A DNA stretch of 64,000 bases, from NCBI RefSeq assembly GCF_030813715.1, contig NZ_JAUSUZ010000001.1:1178001-1242000 (forward strand), read 5' to 3'. Of the stretch, positions 24,035-33,089 are shown piece after piece. Under the pieces are notes generated by a model. The model searched no databases. It saw nothing but the letters and a program-made list of their open reading frames with translations, and was not told where the DNA came from. The position numbers and the translations under genes were made by a program. How positions within the stretch are numbered: the stretch's first letter is position 1; each line of letters opens with the position of its first letter. Source of the DNA: Catenuloplanes indicus. GTDB lineage: Bacteria; Actinomycetota; Actinomycetes; Mycobacteriales; Micromonosporaceae.

Positions 24035-25885
24035 GTGACGGGTGTGAATACTTTTCGGAGGAAGGCGCTGCTGGCCGCGCTGGCGGCGGCGCTGGTGCTG
24101 GGGCCGGCCGGGTTCGTGATGATCGCACGGGACGGTGCGGTGGCCGCGGTCGCGGATCTGGCCGATCCGGCGCTGAAGGACGTCGCGATGCGGCTGGTGT
24201 CGAGCGCGGAGAACTCGTCGCTGGACTGGCAGGAGCAGTACGGGTACATCGAGGACATCGGGGACGGGCGCGGGTACACGGCCGGGATCATCGGGTTCTG
24301 CTCCGGGACCGGCGACATGCTCGCCGTGGTCGAGCGGTACACGTCGGCGGCGCCGGAGAACGTGCTCGCGGCGTATCTACCGGCGCTGCGCGCGGTGAAC
24401 GGCACGGACTCGCACGACGGCCTCGACGGGTTCCCGGACGCGTGGCGAAAGGCGGCGGCGGATCCGGCGTTCCGGGCGGCGCAGGACGCGGAACGGGACG
24501 AGACCTACTTCGCACCGGCGGTCGGGCAGGCGAAGGAGGACGGGCTGCGGGCGCTCGGGCAGTTCGCGTACTACGACGCGATCGTGATGCACGGGCCGGG
24601 TGCCGGGCTCGGCGACATCCGGTCGGCGGCGCTGGAGGCCGCGGAGCCGCCGTCGCAAGGTGGGGACGAGACGGCGTATCTGGAGGCATTCCTGGACGCG
24701 CGGGTCGCCGCGATGCGGACCGAGGCGGCGCACCGCGACACCGGCCGGGTGGACACGGCGCAGCGGGTGTTCCTGCGGGACGGCAACCTGGATCTGACGC
24801 CGCCGCTGCGGTGGGAGGTGTACGGGCTGCCGTTCGAGATCGCCGCGCTCGGGCCGGCGTCGTCGGACGGGGTGTTCGTGCATCCGGGCGTGCTGGTCGG
24901 CGCGGAGCGGCTGGCCGCGATGGACGCCCGGTCCGCGGCGTTCGACGACATGATGGCCAGCCGGTACGCGTCACTGGACCGGACGCCGACGCCGCGCGCG
25001 ACCGTGGAGTGCGGGTCGTACTCGCGGCCGAACCACGGCTGCACGGACGAACGGGAGGACGCGATCGCGGCGTACACGCTCGCGCTGGCCTGGCACGTCA
25101 CCCGCGACGACCGGTACGCGATGGCCGCCATCACGATCATGGACGCGTGGTCCGCGACGCTGGAACGGCACACGAACAGCAACGCGCCGCTCCAGGCCGG
25201 CTGGGCCGGATCGGTCTGGCCGCGCGCCGCCGAGATCATCCGGTACGGGTACGGCGACTGGCCGGCGGCGGAACGGTTCGCCACCATGCTGCGCGACGTG
25301 TACCTGCCGACCGTGATCAAGGGCTCGTGCAGCAACGGCAACTGGGAACTGAGCATGATCGAGGCGGCCGTCGGCATCTCCGTGTTCCTCGACGACCGGT
25401 TCAACTACGAGCGCGCGATGGCCATGTTCGCCGAGCGCGTGCCCGCCTACCTCTACCTCTCGTCGGACGGCCCGGCGCCGGTGTCCGTGCCGCGATGCGG
25501 CGACTCCCGCTGGCACGGGCAGCGGACGTTCGTCGACGGGCTCGCGCAGGAGACGTGCCGCGACTTCACGCACACCGGATACGGCATCTCCGCGATCACC
25601 CACGTGCTGGAGACCGCCCGCCTGCAAGGTCAAGACCTGTGGCCACGGTACGGCGAGCGGGTGCGCGCCGCGCTGGAGTTGCACGCGCGGTACCAGCTCG
25701 GGGCGCGTGTCCCGGCCAGCCTGTGCGGCGGGGAGCTGACGCTCGGGCTCGGGCCGATCGCGGAGGTGGGCTACGCGGCACTCGGGGCGCCGGACCTGCC
25801 GCACACCGCGGAACTGGTCGCGCAGAGCCGGCCGGCCGGCACGAACAACCTGTTCGTGGCGTGGGAGACGCTGACCCACGGCTGA
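24035..25885 (+). CDS. Secreted GH46 chitosanase fused to an alginate-lyase-like domain
   Basis: 616 residues from GTG 24035 (GTG 24044 is also possible). A signal/anchor segment spans ~8-40 (RRKALLAALAAALVLGPAGF). Residues ~41-264 are a GH46 endo-chitosanase: RLVSSAENSS with general acid Glu59, and IGDGRGYTAG with Asp77, the same 18-residue spacing as in Streptomyces chitosanases; also GFCSGTGDML, QFAYYDAIVMHGPG and RVFLRDGNLDL. Residues ~280-616 match the alginate-lyase superfamily: CGSYSRPNHGCTDEREDAIAAYTL, NSNAPLQAGWAGSVWPRAAEII, NGNWELSMIEAAVGI, ETCRDFTHTGYGI and GTNNLFVAWETL. The enzyme likely attacks extracellular chitosan plus a second acidic polysaccharide; the combination is unusual. 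Confidence 0.9.
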   Translation: MTGVNTFRRKALLAALAAALVLGPAGFVMIARDGAVAAVADLADPALKDVAMRLVSSAENSSLDWQEQYGYIEDIGDGRGYTAGIIGFCSGTGDMLAVVERYTSAAPENVLAAYLPALRAVNGTDSHDGLDGFPDAWRKAAADPAFRAAQDAERDETYFAPAVGQAKEDGLRALGQFAYYDAIVMHGPGAGLGDIRSAALEAAEPPSQGGDETAYLEAFLDARVAAMRTEAAHRDTGRVDTAQRVFLRDGNLDLTPPLRWEVYGLPFEIAALGPASSDGVFVHPGVLVGAERLAAMDARSAAFDDMMASRYASLDRTPTPRATVECGSYSRPNHGCTDEREDAIAAYTLALAWHVTRDDRYAMAAITIMDAWSATLERHTNSNAPLQAGWAGSVWPRAAEIIRYGYGDWPAAERFATMLRDVYLPTVIKGSCSNGNWELSMIEAAVGISVFLDDRFNYERAMAMFAERVPAYLYLSSDGPAPVSVPRCGDSRWHGQRTFVDGLAQETCRDFTHTGYGISAITHVLETARLQGQDLWPRYGERVRAALELHARYQLGARVPASLCGGELTLGLGPIAEVGYAALGAPDLPHTAELVAQSRPAGTNNLFVAWETLTHG

Positions 25886-25899
25886 CCGTTTCCGGCGTG

Positions 25900-25955
25900 T
25901 TCGGGGTCTCGGTGTGCGTTCGGGGTCTGCGGGTGTGTCCGGGGTCTCCAGGGGC
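25900..25955. repeat. Triple GGGGTCT-centred short direct repeat
   Basis: The motif TTCGGGGTCT(C/G) / TCCGGGGTCTC occurs three times in the gap between the chitosanase fusion and the chemoreceptor. It is short and imperfect. No regulatory role is visible. Confidence 0.5.
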
Positions 25956-26038
25956 TCTGCTCGGGATCGGGGTGATGCGGCCGATACAGCGGTCGCATCC
26001 CCCTTGCACGCGTGACCTCATGCCCTGGAGGCATCGAC

Positions 26039-27640
26039 ATGGATTCGTCCCGGCGCAACCGGTTCGACGATATGAGCTTGAACAAGAAGATCCTGACCGC
26101 GGTCGTCACCGGCGTGCTGGCCGCCGGTGTGGTCGGTGGCGTCGGCCTGCTGAAGCTGCACGAGGCCGCGCAGTCCGCCGACCTGATCTACGAGAGCAGC
26201 GTCGCGAACATCAGGTCGGTCAGCGAGATCAAGTCGGAGATCTACAAGGCCCGCCTCGCCGCCGCGAACGAGGCGATCTCCCGGACCCCCGCCGACCGGG
26301 AGAAGTACGCCGCCGAGTTCCAGAAGCACGTGGACGCGTACGTCGCCGCGATGGCCGGCTACCGCGACGGCGACCCGGCCGGCAGCCCCGACACGATCGA
26401 CGACCTCGACGCCGCCTGGCAGAAGTACCTGACCGTGGCCGAGAGCGACCTGCTGCCCGCCGCCGCCAGCGGCGACGTGGCCACCTGGGCCGCCGTCCGC
26501 GACGCGAACGTCAGCCCGCTGATGAAGGAGGTCGACGCCAACCTGGCCGAACTCGACGCCGCCGAGACCGCCGACGCCGCCGCCAAGGCCGCCGCCGCCA
26601 CCGCCGGCTACTCCTCCGGCCGCCTCACCTCGATCATCGTGATGATCGTCGGTGCCGTGGTGGCACTGGGCCTGGGCGTGCTCGTCTCCCGCCGGATCGT
26701 GCGCGCACTCGTCAGCGTGAAGTCCGTCGCCGAGGGCCTGGCCATCGGCGACCTGACCCGCTCCACCGGCGTGACCTCCCGCGACGAGACCGGCGCGATG
26801 GCCGCCGCGCTGGACACCGCCGTCGGCAACCTGCGCCGCACGGTCCAGACCATCGACGGTTCCGCGACTTCGCTGGCGAGTGCCGCGGAGCAGATGAGCA
26901 GCACCGCCGCGCAGATCGAGGACTCCGCCACCGAGGCGTCGATGCAGGCCAAGGCCGTGTCCGCCGCGGCCGAGGAGGTGTCCCGCAGCGTCGAGACGGT
27001 GTCGGCCGGTGGCGAGGAGATGGGCGCGTCGATCCGCGAGATCTCCCAGAACGCAGCCGAGGCCGCGCGGGTGGCCGCGGAGGCGGTCAGCATCACCGCG
27101 GTCACGTCGGAGACGATGAGCAAGCTCGGCGAGTCGTCGGCGGAGATCGGCAACGTGATCAAGGTGATCACCTCGATCGCGGCGCAGACGAACCTGTTGG
27201 CCTTGAACGCGACCATCGAGGCGGCGCGGGCCGGGGACGCGGGCAAGGGTTTCGCGGTGGTGGCGTCCGAGGTCAAGGACCTGGCGCAGGAGACGGCGCG
27301 GGCGACCGAGGACATCGGCAAGCGGGTCGAGGCGATTCAGGCCGACACGATTGGCGCGGTGGAGGCGATCGCGCAGATCTCCGCGGTGATCGCGCGGATC
27401 AGCGACTTCCAGACGACGATCGCGTCCGCGGTGGAGGAGCAGACCGCGACGACGGCGGAGATGAACCGCAGCGTGAGCGAGGCGTCGGGCGGGACGAACG
27501 AAATCGCCGCGAACATCACGATGGTGGCGCAGGCCGCCGAGACGACAAGCCGCGGCGTGGCGGAGACGCGCCAGGCGACCGGCGAGCTGGCGCGGATGTC
27601 CAGCGAGCTGAACGCTCTGGTGGCGGGGTTTCGCTACTGA
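26039..27640 (+). CDS. Methyl-accepting chemotaxis protein
   Basis: 533 residues from ATG 26039 with TGGAGG upstream. TM1 is at ~17-37 ([21 protein letters not shown]) followed by a ~160-residue periplasmic-type helical ligand domain (4HB/MCP type, [19 protein letters not shown]). TM2 is at ~199-219 ([21 protein letters not shown]), then a HAMP domain and a long signalling coiled coil. The hairpin tip [46 protein letters not shown] is the canonical CheA/CheW contact. It implies chemotaxis or motile zoospores. No che genes are nearby and the ligand is unknown. Confidence 0.95.
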   Translation: MDSSRRNRFDDMSLNKKILTAVVTGVLAAGVVGGVGLLKLHEAAQSADLIYESSVANIRSVSEIKSEIYKARLAAANEAISRTPADREKYAAEFQKHVDAYVAAMAGYRDGDPAGSPDTIDDLDAAWQKYLTVAESDLLPAAASGDVATWAAVRDANVSPLMKEVDANLAELDAAETADAAAKAAAATAGYSSGRLTSIIVMIVGAVVALGLGVLVSRRIVRALVSVKSVAEGLAIGDLTRSTGVTSRDETGAMAAALDTAVGNLRRTVQTIDGSATSLASAAEQMSSTAAQIEDSATEASMQAKAVSAAAEEVSRSVETVSAGGEEMGASIREISQNAAEAARVAAEAVSITAVTSETMSKLGESSAEIGNVIKVITSIAAQTNLLALNATIEAARAGDAGKGFAVVASEVKDLAQETARATEDIGKRVEAIQADTIGAVEAIAQISAVIARISDFQTTIASAVEEQTATTAEMNRSVSEASGGTNEIAANITMVAQAAETTSRGVAETRQATGELARMSSELNALVAGFRY

Positions 27641-27647
27641 CGAGGAC

Positions 27648-27689
27648 GGGCTGGCGCAATGCGCCAATCCCGCATGGTTGTGCCAGCCC
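27648..27689. terminator. Terminator hairpin after the chemoreceptor gene
   Basis: GGGCTGGC (27648-27655) pairs with GCCAGCCC (27682-27689). A nested shorter stem GGCGCA/TGCGCC lies inside. It is 8 bp after the stop codon. No T-tract follows, as is common in actinomycetes. Confidence 0.7.
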
Positions 27690-27808
27690 GCCCCTCTGAT
27701 AACAATGTTGTCCAGCACCGGGTTTGATAGAGAATTGGTTAGCTGGTTTCAGGGGCGCTGACCGGGTGGATCATCGCGTGTAGTGCTTTGGGCTCGGCGG
27801 GCGAGACA

Positions 27809-27857
27809 CAGGGTCATTGCGTTGTCGGGTAGCCGCTGGTCACGGCGGTGACCAGGT
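27809..27857 (-). repeat. Inverted 50-bp copy of the ISAs1 element right end
   Basis: This segment is the reverse complement of 29180-29230, the last part of the transposase plus right terminal repeat, with a single one-base difference in a G run. It abuts the left end of the same element (CAGGGCC at 27858). The flanking GGCGAG outside it is also shared in inverted form with the right flank (CTCGCC at 29231). It therefore looks like a remnant of a second, oppositely oriented copy or of an inversion. Confidence 0.85.
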
Positions 27858-29230
27858 CAGGGCCATTGCGTAGTCTGATGGCACAACTCTGAACTGCGGA
27901 TTTGCGGGTGGAGTGGCCTCTGTGGAGGCAAAGATGGCGGGTGAGATCACGTCAGTGATCATGAAGTTCTCTACGCCCCACAAAGCCCCGAGCACCTCAC
28001 CCACCGATGGCATCATCTCTCATCGCTGCACTGACCGTCACCGCACCCGCCGCCGTGACCCCACCCGCCTTGGTCACCGAGAGTGATCAGCACGGGTTGT
28101 TGGCTGCTCTGGCAGCGGTTCGGCGACCCGCGTGATCCGCGAGGGATCCGATATCCGCTGACCGCGGTCCTGGCCGTGGCGGTCTGCGCGGTCATGGCCG
28201 GCGCATCGTCATTCGCCGCGATCAGCGACTGGCTACAAGACCTCGACGAACACAGCCGTATCCGGCTCGGATTCACCGATGCCCTGCCGGCCGGCACGAC
28301 CGTGTGGCGGCTGCTGATCAGGCTCGACGCACCGCTGCTGTCCGGCGTCCTCGCCGGCTGGCTGCGCACCCGGACCAGCCCGCCGAATCCGGCCACTGAC
28401 ACGCGACGACACCGGCGGGTGATCGCAGTCGACGGCAAAACGTTGCGCGGCGCCCGGCGTGACGACGGCCGCCAGGTCCATCTGCTGTCCGCCCTGACAC
28501 CGGCACCGGAATCGTCCTGGCCCAGGTCACCGTCGACGCGAAAAGCAATGAGATCCCGGCGTTCGCGCCGTTACTCGACCGCGTCGAACAGGTCCTGGGC
28601 AGCCTGACCGGGGTGCTGTTCATCGCCGACGCCCTGCACACCCAGACCGGCCATGCCGACGAGATCGCCCGGCGCGGCGCTCACCTGCTCGTCCAGGTCA
28701 AAGCGAACCAACCGACCCTGTTCAAGCAGCTCAAACGACTGCCCTGGGCACAGATCCCGGCCGGGGATCGCACCCGCGACCGAGGTCACGGCCGCCGCGA
28801 GACCCGCACCGTCGAAGCCGTGACCCTCCGCCCGCCCGGCGGTATCGCATTCCCCCACGCCCAACAGGCCATCCGGATCACCCGCACCCGTGTCACCGCA
28901 GGCCGGACCAGCCGAGAGACCGCCTACCTGACCATTTCACTACCCACCGGCCACGCCAACGCCCGCGACCTGCAGACCTGGATCCGACGACACTGGCACA
29001 TCGAGAACCGGCTCCATCACGTCCGCGACACCACGTTCCGTGAAGACCAGCACCAAGCCCGAACCGGCCACGGACCCGCCGTCATCGCCACACTCCGTAA
29101 CACCGCCATCGGCTGGCACCGCACCACCGGCGCCACCAACATCGCCCGCGCCACCCGCCACGCCAACCGCCGCTCACACGACCTGGTCACCGCCGTGACC
29201 AGCGGCTACCCCGACAACGCAATGACCCTG
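27858..29230 (+). mobile_element. ISAs1-family insertion sequence, inactive
   Basis: About 1.37 kb bounded by CAGGGCCATTGCGTAGTC (left) and the reverse complement of CAGGGTCATTGCGTTGTC (right), matching at 16 of 18 positions. It holds one transposase gene broken by two frameshifts. Size and ends fit the ISAs1 family. No clear direct target duplication is visible, because the left end abuts an inverted copy of the right end. Confidence 0.8.
28007..29230 (+). pseudogene. ISAs1-family (DDE_Tnp_1-associated) transposase, two frameshifts
   Basis: The original reading starts at ATG 28007 (ASSLIAALTVTAPAAVTPPA, then HGLLAALAAV). It shifts frame near 28120 (insertion-like) into DPRDPRGIRYPLTAVLAVAVCAVMAGASSFAAI and continues to VIAVDGKTLRGARRDDGRQVHLLSAL. 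It shifts again near 28493 (one base missing) into TGIVLAQVTVDAKSNEIPAF, then FIADALHTQTGHADEI, VKANQPTLFKQLK and HWHIENRLHHVRDTTFREDQHQARTG. These are the DDE-type core motifs of the family. The two shifts roughly cancel, but no functional full-length product is expected without recoding. Confidence 0.85.
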
Positions 29231-29234
29231 CTCG

Positions 29235-29250
29235 CCCCCCCCCCCCCCCC
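29235..29250. repeat. Homopolymer run of 16 C
   Basis: An uninterrupted run of sixteen C residues directly after the IS right end. Such runs are rare and unstable, so this could be a real slippage site or a sequencing or assembly artefact. The surrounding 29231-29501 holds no gene I can support and is AT-richer than the genome. Confidence 0.9.
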
Positions 29251-29501
29251 GACCGCATATGCAAGCGCCACCAGCCTGAAAACGTTGATCTGTGTCGGTG
29301 CTCATAATCGGCTGACATCGACCGTGATAGCAACCCGTGCGATCAGCCACGCGCGCCAGTGCACCGCAGCTCCGAAGGATACGATGCACGAGGAGCTTCG
29401 ACCACCGAACCTGACCGCTGGCGGATCCCCGCACGATTGAGCGAAAGCCGAAGCACACACCTCAGGTATACCATTTCAAGATTGTAGAATCGCCAGACCA
29501 T

Positions 29502-30143
29502 CTACTCGACCAAGAATTCCACGGTGGACACCAAGAAAGGACCGTAGCCCATAGCCGTACCAATTTCTCGGAGATCTTCGTACTCAGCAAGCCCGATTGT
29601 GCAATTGCTAACGACAAGCAGCCTTAGAAGGAAGCGAAATGCAAGCTCGGGCCAAGCCCCCGAGTCAGCGTACTGATGGAGTGCTTCTACCGCCGCCGGA
29701 GAGCCCTGACCAAGGGCGCCACCGAGGCCCGATCGAGCAAGGCAATCCGACAGACGATCATGGAGTTGCCGAATTACCCGTAGCACCTCGCCCCCGCACG
29801 CCCTATAGCGCAAACCGGGTAACAGAGGCCTACTCTCCCTCTTCAGCCTCTCTTTACATTCTCCAAGAACCAGCCCAAGGAGACCCTCGCTAGACATTCC
29901 GGCTAGCCGAGGCTGATAATTCCCCATGGTGCTTGCAAACCAAAGACTCCCTACGTAGTCACCTCTCGCGTTCCATTCAATCATGAACGAGAGATCATCC
30001 GCCAGCGCCGCTAGATGCGCAGCAGACTGCCCATCTAGGTACGCGATAGCAACATCCATCGGCGCCCCCTCACTTGGCCAGTCCTGATGAAACTGCTGAG
30101 CCAGCGCAGTGACGCCAAAATCAAAGTCAGCAACAGCATTCAT
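29502..30143 (-). CDS. Putative immunity protein for the adjacent RNase A-like toxin
   Basis: 213 residues from ATG 30143, starting 9 bp after the toxin stop on the same strand, which is the standard toxin-immunity order. It is a largely helical cytosolic protein (FHQDWPSEGAPMDVAIAYL, HLAALADDLSFMIEWNARGDYVGSLWFASTMG, FRFLLRLLVVSNCTIGLAEYEDL) with no signal peptide. The codon bias is weaker and GC lower than neighbouring genes, as usual for transferred immunity genes. I recognise no named immunity family; the assignment rests on position and composition. Confidence 0.65.
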   Translation of the reverse strand: MNAVADFDFGVTALAQQFHQDWPSEGAPMDVAIAYLDGQSAAHLAALADDLSFMIEWNARGDYVGSLWFASTMGNYQPRLAGMSSEGLLGLVLGECKERLKRESRPLLPGLRYRACGGEVLRVIRQLHDRLSDCLARSGLGGALGQGSPAAVEALHQYADSGAWPELAFRFLLRLLVVSNCTIGLAEYEDLREIGTAMGYGPFLVSTVEFLVE

Positions 30144-30152
30144 TCAGACTCC

Positions 30153-31400
30153 TCAGCGAGGATAAGCTGTGTAGACATAATAACCTCCAGGATGCCCCTG
30201 AGCACGCTGAAGAACGATGGTATAGGCATTACTGCTGGGCGAAATCGACCCGTCTGCTCTTGCCACCACGCCAATCGGGTTATTCGCGCCGAATCTGCCG
30301 TTGATTTCAAGGTTGCCCACGCCACCTCCACGGAGCCACCTATCAATCTTATCCTTATTTCCAGCCAATCCGTAATCAACAACCTGCTGAGCGGTTTGAA
30401 GATCAAGGAATCGCGATTTTACTCCGGTGGCTTGAGCCATTTGGACAAGTTGCACGTCGGACACATTGACATGCTCGTTGAGCACGTGAGCATTCGGGAA
30501 TCGGGCAGCGTCACCCACAAGGTTGCCGCAGTTGTGCACCAGCACGGGCGTGTTGCCGGCGAGCACATAGTACGTGTGGAGGCTATCGACGGTGAGGTCG
30601 TAGGCTGCCGCCCCAAAGGAGAACCCGTACTCGATGTCTTCGAGGATGGCGGGTCGGCCACTCGGAGTTAGGAGGGCGTCGCCGGCATCGAGCTCGTCCA
30701 TCCTCTGCCATTGACGGTCGCTGGCATTCCAGACGGGATGGTCCTCCGTAGCCGTAAGGACTTCGCCGTCGATTCGCACTAGAACGAGGTCATCGCGGTG
30801 AGGCCACAGATGTGCGACCTTTCGGGCGCCGCTTTCCCCGGTTTCGGGGTCGCTCGCAGCAACCTCGTCTCCGACCTCGATGTCCGCGATTTCTTTCGAG
30901 GTTCCGTCTGCCATGAGGACCCGAGTGTCGCCACTGAAGCTGCAGAAAAGCTTTGCGGCGGCGCCTGCGGCGGTTAGACCGGCCCCTTCCGCGATGCCCA
31001 CCTCGGCAGTGATCAGGCCAGTCGAGATGGCACTTCCCGTGGCGGCGAATTCGGCCGCTTCGACAACGATGGCCGCCGCTCCACTAACGCAGGCCACAAT
31101 CGCCGCGCCACACACCAACGATCCTAGAATAACGCTTGTAGCTAGGGCAGTCTCAGCAAGACTTGGCGGCTCCCTAACCAGGTTGTTTGAAATGCAATAT
31201 TCATATGTGCCACCAAGGCCGTGCTGGCAGAGCCATTCCCAGTTTCCGGTACTTATTCTGGCCCAATTTATTGCGTCGTTCCAGGTAAGACGATCTGACC
31301 CCTCATACATAAGGTCTTCGAGGACGTAGCCACGTTCCCACTCCTCAAGAGCCTCAAGCGGTACCTCCGCCTCCCAATAGTCTTGAAGGATCGGGGTCGG
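30153..31400 (-). pseudogene. C-terminal remnant of a polymorphic toxin: HINT domain plus RNase A-like toxin domain
   Basis: The frame is open from the IS256 junction (31400) to the TGA at 30153; the first ATG is 31310 with no clear ribosome site. Counting from that ATG, residues ~52-120 are hydrophobic/Ala-rich. Residues 123-261 form a PT-HINT self-cleaving domain (FCSFSGDTRVLMADGTSKE, DHPVW, TYYVLAGNTPVLVHNC). Residues 262-385 resemble the bacterial CdiA-CT RNase A fold (EHVNVSDVQLVQMA, SRFLDLQTAQQVVDYGLAGNKDKI, GRFGANNPIGVVARADG, GGYYVYTAYP). It would cleave RNA in competitor cells after export. Here it is cut from its delivery module. Confidence 0.8.
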
Positions 31401-31426
31401 GGACTGTAAAACGAACGGTGTAACTC
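31401..31426 (+). repeat. Left terminal inverted repeat of the IS256-type element
   Basis: GGACTGTAAAACGAACGGTG followed by TAACTC. Pairs with the right repeat 32765-32790 with only a few mismatches. Confidence 0.9.
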
Positions 31427-31447
31427 CTGATCAAGGAGACGCACCTG

Positions 31448-32749
31448 ATGACTGTCATGACGGATGCCGTGGATACTTCCGCGGTGGCGAAGAAGAAAAC
31501 TCCGGCGAGCACGCCGGAGGGCGTGGACGCCGAGCTGGTCGGCCGGCTGGTCGAGCAGGCCCGCGCAGCGGGCCTGCAACTGACCGGCGAAGGCGGCCTG
31601 CTGCAGCACCTGACCAAGCGAGTGATCGAAGCCGCGCTGGACGGCGAGATCACCGACCACCTCGGCTATGAGAAACACGACCCGGCCGGCAAGGACGGCG
31701 GGAACTCCCGCAACGGTGTCCGCGCCAAGACCGTGCTCACCGACGTCGGCCCGGTCGAGATCACCGTGCCGCGGGATCGGGACGGCTCGTTCGAGCCGCA
31801 GATCGTCAAGAAGCGGCAGCGGCGGCTGACCGGCGTCGAGGACATGGTCCTGTCGCTGTCCGCGAAAGGCCTGACCACCGGGGAGATCAGCGCACATTTG
31901 GCCGAGGTCTATGGCGCCGACGTCTCCCGCCAGACGATCTCCACGATCACCGATAAGGTGATGGACGGCATGGCCGAGTGGCAGAACCGGCCGCTGGACC
32001 GGGTCTACCCCGTGGTGTTCCTGGACGCGATCAACGTCAAGATCCGCGACGGGAAGGTCGCCAACCGGCCCATCTATGTCGCGCTGGCGGTCACCGTCGA
32101 GGGCACCCGTGACATCCTCGGGCTGTGGGCCGGCGACGGCGGTGAGGGCGCCAAGTTCTGGTTCCAGGTATGCACCGAGCTCAAGAATCGTGGTGTCGAG
32201 GACGTGCTGATGGCCGTCTGCGACGGCCTCACCGGCCTGCCTGACGCGATCAACACCGTCTGGCCCCAGACCGTGGTCCAGACCTGCGTGGTGCACCTGC
32301 TGCGCAACTCGTTCAAGTACGCAGGCCGCCAGCACTACGACGCGATCGCCAAAGCACTCAAGCCGGTCTACACCGCACCGACAGAGGCCGCTGCCGAGCA
32401 GCGGTTCCTGGAGTTCGCCGAGGCCTGGGGCGAGAAATACCCGGCCATCGTCCGGCTCTGGACCAACGCCTGGGCCGAGTTCGTGCCGTTCCTCGCGTTC
32501 GACGCCGAGATCCGCAAAATCGTCTGCTCGACCAACGCCATCGAAAGCGTCAACGCCCGCATCCGCAGAGCCGTCCGGGCCCGCGGACACTTCCCGAACG
32601 AGCAAGCCGCCCTCAAATGCGTCTACCTCGCCGTCATGGCCCTGGACCCCACCGGCACCGGACGCCGCCGCTGGACCATCCGATGGAAACCCGCCCTCAA
32701 CGCCTTCGACCTCGCCTTCGAAGGCCGCCTGTCCGCAGGCCGGAACTGA
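31448..32749 (+). CDS. IS256-family transposase
   Basis: 433 residues with an intact frame. The DDE catalytic acids are recognisable: VVFLDAINVKIRDG (first Asp), MAVCDGLTGLPDAI (second Asp) and STNAIESVNARIRRAV (Glu). The mutator-type signature QTCVVHLLRNSFKY is present, as is the N-terminal ALDGEITDHLGYEKHDPAG. An AAGGAG ribosome site (31433-31438) precedes ATG 31448. Likely active, since frame, ends and catalytic residues are all preserved. Confidence 0.97.
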   Translation: MTVMTDAVDTSAVAKKKTPASTPEGVDAELVGRLVEQARAAGLQLTGEGGLLQHLTKRVIEAALDGEITDHLGYEKHDPAGKDGGNSRNGVRAKTVLTDVGPVEITVPRDRDGSFEPQIVKKRQRRLTGVEDMVLSLSAKGLTTGEISAHLAEVYGADVSRQTISTITDKVMDGMAEWQNRPLDRVYPVVFLDAINVKIRDGKVANRPIYVALAVTVEGTRDILGLWAGDGGEGAKFWFQVCTELKNRGVEDVLMAVCDGLTGLPDAINTVWPQTVVQTCVVHLLRNSFKYAGRQHYDAIAKALKPVYTAPTEAAAEQRFLEFAEAWGEKYPAIVRLWTNAWAEFVPFLAFDAEIRKIVCSTNAIESVNARIRRAVRARGHFPNEQAALKCVYLAVMALDPTGTGRRRWTIRWKPALNAFDLAFEGRLSAGRN

Positions 32750-32764
32750 CCTTCTAACAAGATC

Positions 32765-32790
32765 GAGTTACACCGTTTTCTTGACAGTCC
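32765..32790 (-). repeat. Right terminal inverted repeat of the IS256-type element
   Basis: Reverse complement begins GGACTGTCAAGAAAACGGTG and ends TAACTC. Marks the right boundary of the element. Confidence 0.9.
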
Positions 32791-33089
32791 CGATCCGTCT
32801 CCGACCACGACCCGTCCGCATGCCGCACATGCATCGGCACCACCGTGGACTCCATCACGAACCGGCCCGACGGCTCCGCGAACACCTGCGAGAACTCGGT
32901 CCGCTCCGCCAGCACCTCGACCCGCTCACCGGTCTCCGCCGTCCGCTCCACCTCGGACAGCGGCCGCGCCGCCACAGCCGGCTGCGCCAGCACCGGAAGC
33001 AGCGTCACACCCACCACACCCGACATCAGAAGCGCGAGCTTGCGCCGCGACGACGAACGAAACGCGCGCAGCATGACACCACGTGGCAC
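32791..33089 (-). pseudogene. N-terminal remnant of an RHS-type/polymorphic secreted toxin, cut by the IS
   Basis: Starts at GTG 33089 (GGGGGAG 6 nt upstream; ATG 33074 also possible) and runs ~99 codons until the IS256 end. It has a basic then hydrophobic signal peptide (RRKLALLMSGVVGVTLLPVLAQPAVAA). The mature start contains GRFVMESTVVPMHVRHADGSW, a segment I associate with the beginning of large actinomycete RHS/wall-associated toxins. The remainder of the gene is absent at this side. The HINT/RNase A-like end on the other side of the IS, in the same orientation, is the probable other half; several kilobases of core would be missing. Confidence 0.7.

Larger units (their letters stand above)
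31401..32790 (+). mobile_element. IS256-family insertion sequence, apparently intact
   Basis: 1390 bp with 26-bp imperfect terminal inverted repeats and one full-length transposase. I see no 8-9 bp target duplication: the left flank reads GGGGTCGG and the right flank CGATCCGT. Because the two flanks encode different ends of what look like parts of one toxin gene, the missing duplication suggests an IS-mediated deletion or recombination between two copies. Confidence 0.9.

Noticed and set aside
27933-28082. Alternative ATG 27933 frame inside the ISAs1 leader
   Set aside because: It has a GGAGG-like site but translates to Arg/His-rich sequence unlike ISAs1 transposases; ATG 28007 gives the family N-terminus.
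31268-32605. 445-codon minus-strand frame opposite the IS256 transposase
   Set aside because: Composition of a shadow frame; the transposase on the plus strand is fully conserved.
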